A stretch of DNA of 64,000 nt from Ruegeria conchae (GCF_000192475.1 NZ_AEYW01000018.1:124001-188000), one strand, 5' to 3'. Shown: positions 25,200 to 34,833, numbered from the stretch's first letter. Numbers and translations are program-made. Notes: generated from the letters alone by a model not told the origin.

Positions 25200-28100
25200 A
25201 TGGCGCGCGAGCGAGCAGACAGTTTCATATCAAGGTTTTTGTTTCGTGGTTCCAAGGAACGCGAGCAAGAGGCTGTGGGCGTCGATGTCGAGCAAACGTC
25301 CGAAAGCGCCCCCGAGAATGAACTGGTCTGGGCGACTAATGGGGAACGATCTGTCCGAGAGCTTGTAGAGCGCACTCTGAATGGATCAAACGCTCTCGTC
25401 GTGACTGGATACCAGGACTTTCTGTCCGCGATGTCGATCATACTTCGGGTTCGGCCAAGCATTGTATCCGACCCCCCTGAAACGATCAGGATCATATTTG
25501 GAACAAATACCGACAATCAAAGCCGCATGGACGGTGATGGGCGTGAGCTGTCGGAAGAGGCCCGTGACTATTTCCTCGAAACGCGCGGGCTTTCGCTTCG
25601 TTCCCTCGACGAATTACGGGCTGTCCTGGCTTACGATGCGATCGCATCGGGAGCGATCTCACTTCGTATCTTCGACAGTGATTTGGCTCGGGAGCGGTTC
25701 GGTCGTACCCACGCGATGCTTCACGCGAAGCTCTTCATCAGTGACGCGGGCGCGCTCGCCGGCAGCGCCAACTTCTCGGTTGGCGGCCTTAGACGCAACC
25801 TCGAGTACGTCGACGATCTTCAAGCTTTCCCTGATCTCGCCACAACGCGTCGCGCAGTTGCCGAAGACTTCTGGACGCTTGGTACCGACTGGACTGAACA
25901 AGCTCTCGAGATCCTTAGGGCACTTTTGAGGCCCGTGAGCGCCGAAGAAGCCCTCGCCCGAACAGTTCACGAAATGACGTCCTATGCGCCGTGGCGTGTT
26001 GGCGGTGACGGCGCCGCTGGGCGATCGCCGCTGCCGTTCCAGACCGACCTCGTCTACGAGGCCGCAGGCACAGCCTACGAGCACGGGTTTGCATTTGTCG
26101 AAGCACCGACAGGTGCAGGCAAGACGGACATCGGCAAGCACTTGGCGACTGTCTTGCCGACGATGCACTCGAGCGTCGTTCTCAGACATGGGAATGAACG
26201 TCCTGACCAAACGCGCAATGGCGCGCTCGGCATCATTCCCGCAAGCGTTTTCCGCAATTGGGACAAGAGCAAGCCAGCAAACCTCAATCTCATCAAGCAC
26301 AGCCATCTTTCGCGCAGTAAAGGCGAAGAGGCCGAAGAGCTTGAGGAGATCAACCGAGGCGTACGGTCTTCTGCCTCCATGATCGTGGACGAGAGTCATC
26401 GATTGAACTCCCGCTATCTCGCCCCGTCGAGACGTTCCCTCGTCTTCGAACAAAGCCCTGCGATCTGGACGTCGTGCCTGTCAGCGACCCTGATGGGGAA
26501 CCAGGGCCTGGATGGATTGCTCGCCTTTCATGAACGACGCGCCTCGATCTATGTGCCCCCCGAAATCACCGCCAAGATCAACGACAACCTCAAGCGAGGA
26601 CGCGAGAGAGCATCCGAGCTGAACACACTCCGCGCTCTTCGGCAAAACTTCGAGGATCGTCAGCGGTCTGGCATGGAAGACATGTTCCTGTCCGAAGCAG
26701 ACCTGGCGCAACCAATCGATGAAGCCGAAGAACGTCTTGCAGGCAAGCGGCTCGATCCACGCGAAATCCAGGCCGACATGGCGGACGCACTAGCGCCCTA
26801 CGTGGTTAGGCGTCAGCGCCATTGCGTCGGAGAGTCCAAGAAACGCGGGCCTGGGATCTATGCGTACCCTGAGATCGAAAGCATCAGGATCGACGCCGAA
26901 CTCACGCCTGAGCAATCGGCCATCCTGGACGAAATCAGAAGACTGGCTGAGAGCATCTCGACAGGCACAACTCTTGTATCTGCCGACCCAAAAAGAGCAG
27001 GCCATACGGAAGTCCGCTTTCATGACAAGGCGCGGATCCACATTCGGAACTTTCTGGCGATCTTGAGGTCGTCAATCACCTTCGCGCGAGAAGATTGGGA
27101 ACGCAGGCGGGCCGCAGATGCAGATGCGCGCGGCCGCACGTCGATTGGCGAGAGCCTTAGGCGCTCAGAACGTGAAAGCCGCGGTGGGAAGACCGCAACA
27201 ATCACTATCACACCGAAGAGCGGCGAGCTTCCTCTCGACAAACGCACGACGACGCCGATTTGCGACCGCATCGGTGAATTGCTGCAGAGCCCGGAACTTG
27301 ATGCGATCGATGAGCAGCGCGCCGAACATATGGCAGAGATGCTCAATCAGCATCGGCAGGTGATCTTCCTGTCTGAGCGGATTGGCGTTCTGGAGGTCTA
27401 TGCACGCCTTCTGTCTTCCCGGAAGGGCCCAAAACCCGACGTGATCCTTGTGGCTGCCAATCACAAACTGGGACCTGGTACCGGCATTACCGTCGCCCGA
27501 AATGGTGCAGAAGCCCAAGAATACCTGGCTCTCGACGGCAAGAAGGCGTCCGACGACCACCGCCGAGCCATGTTCATGACCTTTCAAATGGCCGAAGGCA
27601 TCAACCTCCAGCGCGCACGCGCCCTGGGCATCGTCGGCGTTACTTCGGACATCAAGAGCATGCTTCAGGGCTTGGGGCGGATCGACCGCATCGACAGCCC
27701 GCATTCCAAGATCACTTACACCACCTTCGATCTGCCTGGGCTTGTGCTGTCGTCCGACAAAAAAGGCCGTGATCGCATCGAGTCCATCGCTCTGCTTTCT
27801 GGCGTTGGTGCTTCAGATCTCGCAGACGAGTATCTCGAGTTTTCTGCCGGCGATCTGACAGACCTGATCCTGGAGCAGCATAAGAAACCGCGGCCGCTTC
27901 GCCGGAACAACCTCTACGATCTGGTTGAAGACATGCGGCGCAAGCTGCCAGACGATCTCCTTCTGTCCATGGAGCGCATCAAGCCTCAAAGCCTTTGGGG
28001 CGCTGAGCTGTGTCTTCTCGCCGGCAAGACACCGATGAACATCATTGCCCTTGGTGGGCGCTCGCCCTCGTTGGTCGAGGCGTCCTATTTGCCACCGCGA

Positions 28101-28679
28101 CTATTGGCCGTCCGCGAGACAGGCGATCGACAAGAAATCATCCGGGATCAGCCAGAAGTGACGCGGCTGCTGCGCGAGGCCTATGGGGAGACCGTTAAGG
28201 CCGGAAAACACCAGGACCGGCCGACAGAAGCCGAGCTCAGTTCCGTGATTGAGGGCCTTCAGCCGACTTTGGAAGGTCTGGCACACTGGGATATACGTCC
28301 CGAGCGCACGGTGTCACTTCTAGAGTCTTTGGACAGGTTTCTCGCGTCCGGGCCTTCAAAGAACCAAGGTTACAATCGGTTTGGGCATCTGACGCTCCCA
28401 TCTTTGGAGAAACTGGCAGAGGCCTGGGCCCAAGAGCTCGATCCCCACTGGATTGAAGCCAAGAAGGACGTTAGCCAACGCAGCGAAAAAGAAAGAGAGA
28501 TCCCGGATTATCTGGGGATCGATGCGATTTACGGTTTCTTTGAGCAGCAGCCATCAAAGACTCTCTCGGAAGTGCGTGCTCGAATGGAAGAGTTGTTCGG
28601 CGCGGCGGAACAAGCGTCAAGAAACGCAAACACGCAGATCTTGGATAGGGTCGCTGTGATATTTCAGGCAAATAGGTGA
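25200..28679 (+). CDS. PLD-nuclease/SF2 helicase fusion
   Basis: 1159 residues from the ATG at 25200, chosen because GAGGTGA lies at the right distance; a GTG at 25191 has no such site. The N-terminal phospholipase-D-like domain has His-Ala-Lys (175-177) and Gly-Ser-Ala-Asn-Phe-Ser (188-193), a single HKD half-site as in PLD nucleases that work as dimers. The helicase has Walker A Ala-Pro-Thr-Gly-Ala-Gly-Lys-Thr (302-309), Asp-Glu-Ser-His (397-400), Leu-Ser-Ala-Thr, and a C-terminal Gly-Leu-Gly-Arg-Ile-Asp-Arg-Ile-Asp motif VI. It probably tracks on and cuts foreign nucleic acid. PLD plus helicase recalls Mokosh-type anti-phage systems, but the helicase family and domain order differ. Confidence 0.8.
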   Translation: MARERADSFISRFLFRGSKEREQEAVGVDVEQTSESAPENELVWATNGERSVRELVERTLNGSNALVVTGYQDFLSAMSIILRVRPSIVSDPPETIRIIFGTNTDNQSRMDGDGRELSEEARDYFLETRGLSLRSLDELRAVLAYDAIASGAISLRIFDSDLARERFGRTHAMLHAKLFISDAGALAGSANFSVGGLRRNLEYVDDLQAFPDLATTRRAVAEDFWTLGTDWTEQALEILRALLRPVSAEEALARTVHEMTSYAPWRVGGDGAAGRSPLPFQTDLVYEAAGTAYEHGFAFVEAPTGAGKTDIGKHLATVLPTMHSSVVLRHGNERPDQTRNGALGIIPASVFRNWDKSKPANLNLIKHSHLSRSKGEEAEELEEINRGVRSSASMIVDESHRLNSRYLAPSRRSLVFEQSPAIWTSCLSATLMGNQGLDGLLAFHERRASIYVPPEITAKINDNLKRGRERASELNTLRALRQNFEDRQRSGMEDMFLSEADLAQPIDEAEERLAGKRLDPREIQADMADALAPYVVRRQRHCVGESKKRGPGIYAYPEIESIRIDAELTPEQSAILDEIRRLAESISTGTTLVSADPKRAGHTEVRFHDKARIHIRNFLAILRSSITFAREDWERRRAADADARGRTSIGESLRRSERESRGGKTATITITPKSGELPLDKRTTTPICDRIGELLQSPELDAIDEQRAEHMAEMLNQHRQVIFLSERIGVLEVYARLLSSRKGPKPDVILVAANHKLGPGTGITVARNGAEAQEYLALDGKKASDDHRRAMFMTFQMAEGINLQRARALGIVGVTSDIKSMLQGLGRIDRIDSPHSKITYTTFDLPGLVLSSDKKGRDRIESIALLSGVGASDLADEYLEFSAGDLTDLILEQHKKPRPLRRNNLYDLVEDMRRKLPDDLLLSMERIKPQSLWGAELCLLAGKTPMNIIALGGRSPSLVEASYLPPRLLAVRETGDRQEIIRDQPEVTRLLREAYGETVKAGKHQDRPTEAELSSVIEGLQPTLEGLAHWDIRPERTVSLLESLDRFLASGPSKNQGYNRFGHLTLPSLEKLAEAWAQELDPHWIEAKKDVSQRSEKEREIPDYLGIDAIYGFFEQQPSKTLSEVRARMEELFGAAEQASRNANTQILDRVAVIFQANR

Positions 28680-28982
28680 ATCTGTCTTATGAATTTTGCT
28701 AAAGTTTCCCGAAGCCAACTATTAACTGCAGCACAGCACCCTCGGATACACACCGCTGGCTCCGGAAGCAGGTCGTTGCAGCTCGGAAGGTGGGCATGCA
28801 CCCAAAACCGAGCTGCGTCACAGAGTGACAGCAGATCTAAGGCGGTGGAGCACCAATAAATAGACGAAAGAGAAAGCCGAGAACGAGCAGAAAATGTCGA
28901 ATCTATCAACTCCTCCGAGAGCCATATTTCGTCACATTCAAGAGAACCTTATCCCGCTATCACACATTGAGAGAAGCTCCGC
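28680..28982. other. intergenic stretch without recognised content
   Basis: Visibly AT-richer than the preceding gene. I found no convincing gene, strong hairpin or repeat. It presumably carries the promoter of the PIN-domain gene, whose start lacks a strong ribosome-binding site. Confidence 0.5.
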
Positions 28983-29858
28983 ATGACACTGAATCTATTC
29001 TTGGACGCGAATATTCTTCTATCGTTCTACGCACTTTCCAACTCTGATATTGAACAGCTCAAACAGCTTAATACAGAAGTTAAGAACAAGAATATTCTGT
29101 TACTTGTAAGCGACCAATTGGTCAGCGAGGTCGAGAGGAATAGGGAAGCAAAAATTGAAGATGCATTCAAAGTGTTTAGGGGCAGTGCCTTCAAGTCTCA
29201 GGCTCCTTCATTTATTAAACCCCTAAAAGACTTTGAGGACCTTCAGGGGCATCTAAAAAAGGCCAATGAGGCACATGCCAAGATCGTCGGTGCAGTAAAC
29301 GGTCTCATTGAGAATCACGAGCTTGATGCCGACAATGTCATTGCTGAACTTTTTAAGGAAAGTTTGGTGACAAAGATCAAAAAGAAACATTACAAAGCCG
29401 CACTCAAGAGATTTCATGAAGGCAGGCCGCCAGGGAAGAAGAAAGTAACTCTGGGAGACGAATTGAATTGGGAGTTCTTGCTAAGAGCCGTTCCGGAAGG
29501 AGAGGACTTGCATTTGGTCTCTTTGGATGGAGATTTCTCGTCTCCGCGAGATAGTAAGAAGGTGAATTCGGCTCTTCAAAAGGAATGGGAGAAAAAGAAA
29601 AAATCGAAGTTGCACTTTTACTACGAGCTAAATGATTTTTTCAAGAATCACATACCAAATATCAAGCTAGCGACGCAGGCAAAGCTGGATATCATAATTG
29701 GAAAATTGAAGCGTTCCGGGAGTTATGCAACAACCCATTCCATTATCGCGGAACTACCAACACCTCCAGAATTTACTGACAAACAAATTCTAGACCTCAA
29801 AGAGATTTTTTTGAAACCAACTCTCAAGTCAGTGACATTCGCGGTGATGCAGATGTAG
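28983..29858 (+). CDS. PIN-domain protein (DUF4935-like), frameshifted near its end
   Basis: 291 residues as read. The start Leu-Phe-Leu-Asp-Ala-Asn-Ile-Leu-Leu-Ser has the first PIN acidic residue. Later acidic positions include Ser-Glu-Val-Glu, Gly-Asp-Glu-Leu and Ser-Leu-Asp-Gly-Asp-Phe. This is the layout of a PIN-fold RNase of the DUF4935 kind. Base composition is much more AT-rich than its neighbours, a sign of transfer. At a run of seven T (29806-29812) the frame slips: one more T would give a further 36 sensible codons to a stop at 29918-29920. Either a mutation, a homopolymer sequencing error or programmed slippage is possible. It is paired with the PLD-helicase between the two hairpin repeats. 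Confidence 0.7.
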   Translation: MTLNLFLDANILLSFYALSNSDIEQLKQLNTEVKNKNILLLVSDQLVSEVERNREAKIEDAFKVFRGSAFKSQAPSFIKPLKDFEDLQGHLKKANEAHAKIVGAVNGLIENHELDADNVIAELFKESLVTKIKKKHYKAALKRFHEGRPPGKKKVTLGDELNWEFLLRAVPEGEDLHLVSLDGDFSSPRDSKKVNSALQKEWEKKKKSKLHFYYELNDFFKNHIPNIKLATQAKLDIIIGKLKRSGSYATTHSIIAELPTPPEFTDKQILDLKEIFLKPTLKSVTFAVMQM

Positions 29859-29951
29859 AGCCTATCTTTGAAATGATTAAGGAAAGGCTCAAGGACATAA
29901 AGGTAGAAGAGCCGGAGTAAGCAGCGACCTTCAGGTAGTCCTCAGCATGTT

Positions 29952-30147
29952 GGGGATCCGGATCCGCAGAAGCGCGGGGACCGCAGGAGACGCCGCACAG
30001 AGGGGCGGATCAAGTGCGGCGTTGGGAATGCGGCGAACCAGCGCGGGGCCCACCGAGCCGAGATTATCCACTCGGCCGAACTTGCGAGAATTACCTCGCA
30101 ACGGAGCCCGAGCGGCGGACCTGACGGAAAGGCGCTTCGGCTCATCA
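29952..30147 (+). repeat. 196-bp hairpin-rich non-coding repeat, copy 2
   Basis: Same orientation and length as copy 1 at 24918-25113. The two central hairpins are perfectly kept (GCCGAG 30057-30062 with CTCGGC 30071-30076, and TGCGAG 30083-30088 with CTCGCA 30095-30100). The third, outer stem is weaker than in copy 1. Together the copies bracket exactly the PLD-helicase and PIN gene pair, about 4.8 kb. Confidence 0.8.
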
Positions 30148-30160
30148 ACGATTGACGGCG

Positions 30161-30718
30161 CTACGCTGTCGGGTCTCGAAGCAACGAATGGTGATCATCA
30201 TATCCGTGCTGCGAAAGTGCCTCGAGAGCCTCTATGCGACCTTTGCGACTGTGATCGCCGTCGACCACATGGTTGATCGCCTGCAGGCGCCTAAGGTGGT
30301 CTTCGTACAAGGCGTGGTGATGGCTGCCAGCGAGCACCAGCGCTAGATACCAATCGAATGGCTCAAGTTCAGGTTCGGTAGCGCTCGCAAAATAGGTTGT
30401 CGCAGTGAGCGTTGCTCCGGTTGAAGTGCAGGTCACGCGGAAACTATCATCACGATCGTAGCCGTAGCCGGCGCCTTCAGCGCGATCGAGGTTGCGCAAT
30501 TCGGACCGCTCAATCTCGAAAAGTACGCCTGGGGTGACAACCTCCTGAAACTCAGACTTAATCAGTGTCGCCTTACCAGAGCCATCCTTGCTCGGTTTGC
30601 TGAATTCTAGTCCAAAGCTGTGAGCATGCGCCGTGCCGATCACGCGGGCCGTGCTGCATCGTGCGTTCAGACGCGCCGGCAGCATGTTCGATCCGTAGGC
30701 GAAATAGGTAAAACTCAT
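30161..30718 (-). CDS. gamma-glutamylcyclotransferase-like protein
   Basis: 185 residues. Tyr-Phe-Ala-Tyr-Gly-Ser-Asn-Met at the N-terminus is the substrate-binding loop of the GGCT/AIG2 fold. The glutamate in Asp-Arg-Ala-Glu-Gly-Ala-Gly-Tyr is the likely catalytic residue. Family enzymes release 5-oxoproline from gamma-glutamyl compounds or cleave gamma-glutamyl-amine bonds. It is the last of the minus-strand defence row, 63 bp after the PLD gene, so it may be read through from it. Its role in this setting is unknown. Confidence 0.8.
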   Translation of the reverse strand: MSFTYFAYGSNMLPARLNARCSTARVIGTAHAHSFGLEFSKPSKDGSGKATLIKSEFQEVVTPGVLFEIERSELRNLDRAEGAGYGYDRDDSFRVTCTSTGATLTATTYFASATEPELEPFDWYLALVLAGSHHHALYEDHLRRLQAINHVVDGDHSRKGRIEALEALSQHGYDDHHSLLRDPTA

Positions 30719-30781
30719 CGACCGTCTCCAATCTAGATATTCTGAAGACCAATTGCCTTGGCCCTTGGCCGCCTATGCGAG

Positions 30782-33247
30782 CTACAAAATCTCTCGTTCA
30801 GCTGAATAGATTTTCCCGCAAATTGTTCTGTGTCCGCGCATCAATACTTCTGGGTCGACACAGAGCCGTTCGGCATATTGGGCGCTTAGACCCTCCATGA
30901 CCTGCGTGAACGAGGGAGCCAGCAGCTCCTCCTCGGAGAGATGCGTCCGACGGTACGTTTGTTCCAGAAGAGGGGCGATGTGGCGGGCGATCTTTTGGCG
31001 CTCAGCACCTGACATTGGGGCCGCGAGACAGGCCTGTAAACACCAAAGACACGTAGCCCAGCATTCGATCAGGTCGGCTGGAAATTGATCATGATCTGTA
31101 TCGAGTTTTAAACTGTAGACTGCAGGTGACCGGCCACCGAATATCTTGAAGAGCAAGCGCCCAATCACAAGGGGCCAGCTATTGGGATCCGCCTCGACGG
31201 GGAGCACCTGCAGCGAAGTCCTACCTTCTTGTTTGTCCTTCTCTTTGTCTGTGCCTTTCCATCCTGCAGCGCAGATGATCATCAGCAGCGCACGCAGACG
31301 CAGGAAGTCACGCGGCGACAGTTGGTTTCGTTCCTGTTTCAGATCGATCCGTTTTGAAAAGTTGTTCGCTGCAGAAACAAGTTGATCCTTCGTCGCCTTA
31401 CGCTGTTTGGCGCGGCGGCGACGCTCTTCTTCGTCGGGCTCGGGTCGTGACTCCGGCTTGGGCTTGAGCTCAAAGTCCTCGCCCGCCGCCATGGCGGCCT
31501 CTGCGTCTCCGGTTTCGTCGCCTAGGTCAAAAGCTGCTTTGAGCGTTTCTTCGTCTTCCTCTTCTGCGGCCGCCAGTAGAACACTCAATCCAACAATGCG
31601 GTTCAGAAATCCACGAACGATCGAAACATCGCTTCCACCCAAGCTGTTGTGCAGAACAGCACCGGATTGATGTGGTCGGCGACCAGAAATGAATTCTTCA
31701 TAGTTCAGCTTAAGATGGCTATTGCTGGCGCCATCGTCCGCCGGTTTTTGAGCCTTTGGGATAGAGACGCCTTCGCCACTTGCCTCTGTATCGGTATCCT
31801 CGATCTTTTCCAAGACATCGAGAACTTCGAGCAAGGCAAGGCTTGCTTCAGTTTCACCGTCGAGCTGCGCGAGCACGTTTTCGGTTTTGCGCGAATGCGT
31901 CTCTCGGATGGATGCCTGCAAGACATCGATGTGAGTGATAATAGCCGGTGCATAACCCTCGGATTCGAAGAGTCCAGCGAAGGCCGGAATGTCTTCTGTG
32001 GCATCAACGTGGTAGCGCAGCTTTCCAGACCCGTTGTCTTGGAGCCTCGAAGGTGATGCATCGATTACTGCGCCCGACGTATTGAGGAGTTCGATCTCGC
32101 GGTTCTCAGGATCGCTGATATGCGCAGCCGGGCGCCAGCTCAGCGTGTCCCCATGAAGCGAGAACAAGCCGGTGTGGCGCTGGGAGAGCCCATCGAGTTC
32201 GAGATCATCCTCGTAGTGCAACTCAGGCAAGTCTGCAGGCTGGATGCGTTTTTCATCCTTAAGGATTCTCTCAAGCCCAAGAGCTGTAGCGGTGCCTCCA
32301 GTCGGAAATCGACGGTACAGGCTCGCCTCTTCATTGTGACCCGCCATGCTTCCTGTTCCAAGAGCTGCAAGCGTACAATTTGCACTCCCGATCAATAAGT
32401 GATCAGCACTGTCCGTTTCAGCAATTAGGGCTTTGGCATGAATGAACCGCCCGCTCTCGAAGCCGTCGCGGCGATAGAGTTTTAGGTTTGGGAGTTTGTC
32501 TGCAGCATCCCTTGGAAACAGCTCGGTTTCCGGGTCGATGAGCACGGCAATCTCTTTGGGCGCCAAACTGTCCGCCAAATAAGAGAGCGCAGTGAGTTGC
32601 TCATCCCAGTACGGACTGACGACGATCAACCGATTGACCGGCTCGTCGATCAAGGCTGTGTAGCGAGGACCAATGCCCGAATTAGGTCTCGCCAGTAGCA
32701 ACGCAGCCTCTGTACCATCGGCCAAGGTGACCAATCCCTCGGCTGGAGTTGCGCTCCGCAACCATGCTGATCGGTTCAGCATCCATTCTTGCTGCATTGG
32801 AAGCATTGGGTCGGAGTGATCCATGAAATCGCAAAGATATTCCCAAGCTTGGGCGATCAACGCCTGCTCGCCATCTTGTTCAGCCCCGCAACTCAAAAGC
32901 GCCACCAGTTCCAAGTTTCCGGCAAGTCCGGCCGCAGTCAGGTTTGCGGAACCGATAATGAGGCGGCCGCCCTTGCGACCCACCTGCAAGAAGAGCTTCG
33001 GGTGGAAAAGCCTTTGTGTGGTTGCTCCACCGGCCGTGTAGAGCTTCCCAGCTTGCCGCGGCAACAATGACGCACCACCAAGGGCGTGCGTAAGCATTCG
33101 TCCATCCGCAATGACCATGTTGTTGCGGCACCCGCCCCCCCGGACACGCGGTAGAACGATATTCTCATACGCATCGAAATCGATGCCGAAAGTCGTAGCG
33201 ATGCTGCTGTGATATCCCTTGTCGGCAAAACGCTCGTAAAGCCTCAT
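30782..33247 (-). CDS. phospholipase D-like protein with two HKD motifs
   Basis: 821 residues. Two PLD half-sites are visible: His-Pro-Lys (82-84) with Gly-Ser-Ala-Asn-Leu-Thr (99-104), and His-Ala-Lys (270-272) with Gly-Ser-Ala-Asn-Cys-Thr (287-292). They could form one complete active site in a single chain. The C-terminal 500 residues are not recognised; they include a basic Arg/Lys-rich segment of Arg-Arg-Arg-Ala-Lys-Gln-Arg type that may bind nucleic acid. The ATG overlaps the stop of the 529-residue gene as ATGA, so the two are coupled. It is probably a nuclease effector, with a partner supplied by the upstream gene. Confidence 0.75.
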   Translation of the reverse strand: MRLYERFADKGYHSSIATTFGIDFDAYENIVLPRVRGGGCRNNMVIADGRMLTHALGGASLLPRQAGKLYTAGGATTQRLFHPKLFLQVGRKGGRLIIGSANLTAAGLAGNLELVALLSCGAEQDGEQALIAQAWEYLCDFMDHSDPMLPMQQEWMLNRSAWLRSATPAEGLVTLADGTEAALLLARPNSGIGPRYTALIDEPVNRLIVVSPYWDEQLTALSYLADSLAPKEIAVLIDPETELFPRDAADKLPNLKLYRRDGFESGRFIHAKALIAETDSADHLLIGSANCTLAALGTGSMAGHNEEASLYRRFPTGGTATALGLERILKDEKRIQPADLPELHYEDDLELDGLSQRHTGLFSLHGDTLSWRPAAHISDPENREIELLNTSGAVIDASPSRLQDNGSGKLRYHVDATEDIPAFAGLFESEGYAPAIITHIDVLQASIRETHSRKTENVLAQLDGETEASLALLEVLDVLEKIEDTDTEASGEGVSIPKAQKPADDGASNSHLKLNYEEFISGRRPHQSGAVLHNSLGGSDVSIVRGFLNRIVGLSVLLAAAEEEDEETLKAAFDLGDETGDAEAAMAAGEDFELKPKPESRPEPDEEERRRRAKQRKATKDQLVSAANNFSKRIDLKQERNQLSPRDFLRLRALLMIICAAGWKGTDKEKDKQEGRTSLQVLPVEADPNSWPLVIGRLLFKIFGGRSPAVYSLKLDTDHDQFPADLIECWATCLWCLQACLAAPMSGAERQKIARHIAPLLEQTYRRTHLSEEELLAPSFTQVMEGLSAQYAERLCVDPEVLMRGHRTICGKIYSAEREIL

Positions 33248-34833
33248 GTCTGCGCAGCCTCCTGGCCTTTGGAGGTGAGGCCTTCAACGGTGAGCAGACC
33301 CACGTCTTTAAGGAACGTGATAGCAGGCCCCAATCGAGGGTTGGTAAAAACGGGTCCGTCTTTTTCCCTGAGGCGGAGTTTGCCGTCGTCAGTTTCAATG
33401 AGAAACGTGTAGTCACCCTGGTGACGCAGTTTGCGCAGCGCCACCCACAAATGGCGCCGGATCACCCGCTCTTCGAGCACCCGCTCAATCGTTGTTCGGA
33501 AGGGCGCGTCTAGATGGCGATCGAGAAAGCGCGTTTCGCTCAATAGAGATCGAAATGCATCGGGGTTGAAGCCGCCAAGCGGCTCCTTCAGGTCTGCACC
33601 AGTCGCCTCAATCAGGCGATGCAAGATCGATAGCAAACGCACGGCCTTCGCAGCCACGCTCGGTTCGCAGACACGAGCATCGTCACGACCCGCTCGGATG
33701 ATCTCGTTGGCCAAAGATATCTCGGAGTCAGGATCGTCTTCATCGAATGCATTCTGCGCAGGCTCGGTGACGGCGGTGAAAGCTCTCCAGCTCGACGGCT
33801 CGACTTCCAACTCAGCGATTATCGCATCAGCACAAAGGCCGATCAGGCGCGCCATACTGAGCCCGACTGGGTGCTCTCCCAGCACGTCGAGAGTGAACTT
33901 CAACAGGGTTTCGTTGGCGATGTGACAAAGATCGTTAGCTTGGTACACCCACCAACGCGCACGCTGTGCCTCCAATGCCGGATCGTCGAGGTCGAGAGCA
34001 TTGCCAGCTTGATCTTGTCCAGCATAGAGGACCCAGCGGATCTCTTCCGCACGGGGCTCCTTCCCCAACAAATCCGCAACCTTCAAGATCAACTGGATGC
34101 TCAATTTTCGCGACAAGGCGCCCGCGGTTGGCGCATTTGAGCGGGTCAAGAGAATGTCTTCGTAGAGGTCTTGCTCAGTGCTTCCTGAGGTGATCCGCGA
34201 CGGCAAAAGGGGTGCCAGTTTATCGAGCTCTTCTCGCGAAACTTCGCCCTGCTCAATAACTGAAAAGTACGCATCCGCCGTAGAGCCGAGTGTATCCTCG
34301 AAAGCCTGTGCCAGTCCCTCTCCAAGCGGTTTGCTCGGGAGGGGAATGTCGTGCTCATCTGACCGATCGAAGACCCCGATCTCGAACAACTGGCTGCGAT
34401 AGGCAGCACCAAAGGCACCCCAAGCCTGCTTGAGATAGTAGTTCTCGCTGCCTGGTTCGGCCGCCATAGCGAATTCGATGGTTTCGCCAATTTGATTTTC
34501 AAGCGATTTGGCTGCCCAGTCGGTTCCCGCGACGCCGGACTCGCCGCCATGGTGGCTGGCCACTAGCGCGTATAGAGCCTCGGCGCGACGGACATACCGC
34601 TTCCAATTGTTTGGATCTGTATCCCCAACCTGCTTTGCATAGCGATGAGCGAGCCAAGCATAGAGCCCATAGTAGCGCATTCGCAGGGTCACGTTTGAGA
34701 TGCCGGGCAGGAATGTTTGGTAAAGATTGACGCTGCTATTCTGCATTCCGAGAGGATCGAGACCGTTTTTCTTCCGGTACTCGGTCCACTCTGGAAAGGC
34801 GGTTTTTGCCTCTTCGCTCACTACTTCGTCCAT
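33244..34833 (-). CDS. uncharacterised 529-residue protein coupled to a PLD protein (DUF6361-like?)
   Basis: Predicted soluble and largely helical, with a conserved-looking N-terminal stretch Thr-Leu-Arg-Met-Arg-Tyr-Tyr-Gly-Leu-Tyr-Ala-Trp-Leu. I associate this with proteins that accompany PLD nucleases in defence loci; DUF6361 is the name I recall, unverified. No nuclease, helicase or ATP-binding motif is visible. It is 31 nt downstream of the RecB-like helicase gene and coupled by ATGA to the PLD gene. A sensor, adaptor or regulator for the nuclease is a reasonable inference. Confidence 0.6.
   Translation of the reverse strand: MDEVVSEEAKTAFPEWTEYRKKNGLDPLGMQNSSVNLYQTFLPGISNVTLRMRYYGLYAWLAHRYAKQVGDTDPNNWKRYVRRAEALYALVASHHGGESGVAGTDWAAKSLENQIGETIEFAMAAEPGSENYYLKQAWGAFGAAYRSQLFEIGVFDRSDEHDIPLPSKPLGEGLAQAFEDTLGSTADAYFSVIEQGEVSREELDKLAPLLPSRITSGSTEQDLYEDILLTRSNAPTAGALSRKLSIQLILKVADLLGKEPRAEEIRWVLYAGQDQAGNALDLDDPALEAQRARWWVYQANDLCHIANETLLKFTLDVLGEHPVGLSMARLIGLCADAIIAELEVEPSSWRAFTAVTEPAQNAFDEDDPDSEISLANEIIRAGRDDARVCEPSVAAKAVRLLSILHRLIEATGADLKEPLGGFNPDAFRSLLSETRFLDRHLDAPFRTTIERVLEERVIRRHLWVALRKLRHQGDYTFLIETDDGKLRLREKDGPVFTNPRLGPAITFLKDVGLLTVEGLTSKGQEAAQT

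Noticed and set aside
24918-30147. Hairpin repeats as integron attC sites or CRISPR repeats
   Set aside because: No integron integrase, no attC core sites, only two copies 5 kb apart and far longer than CRISPR repeats.
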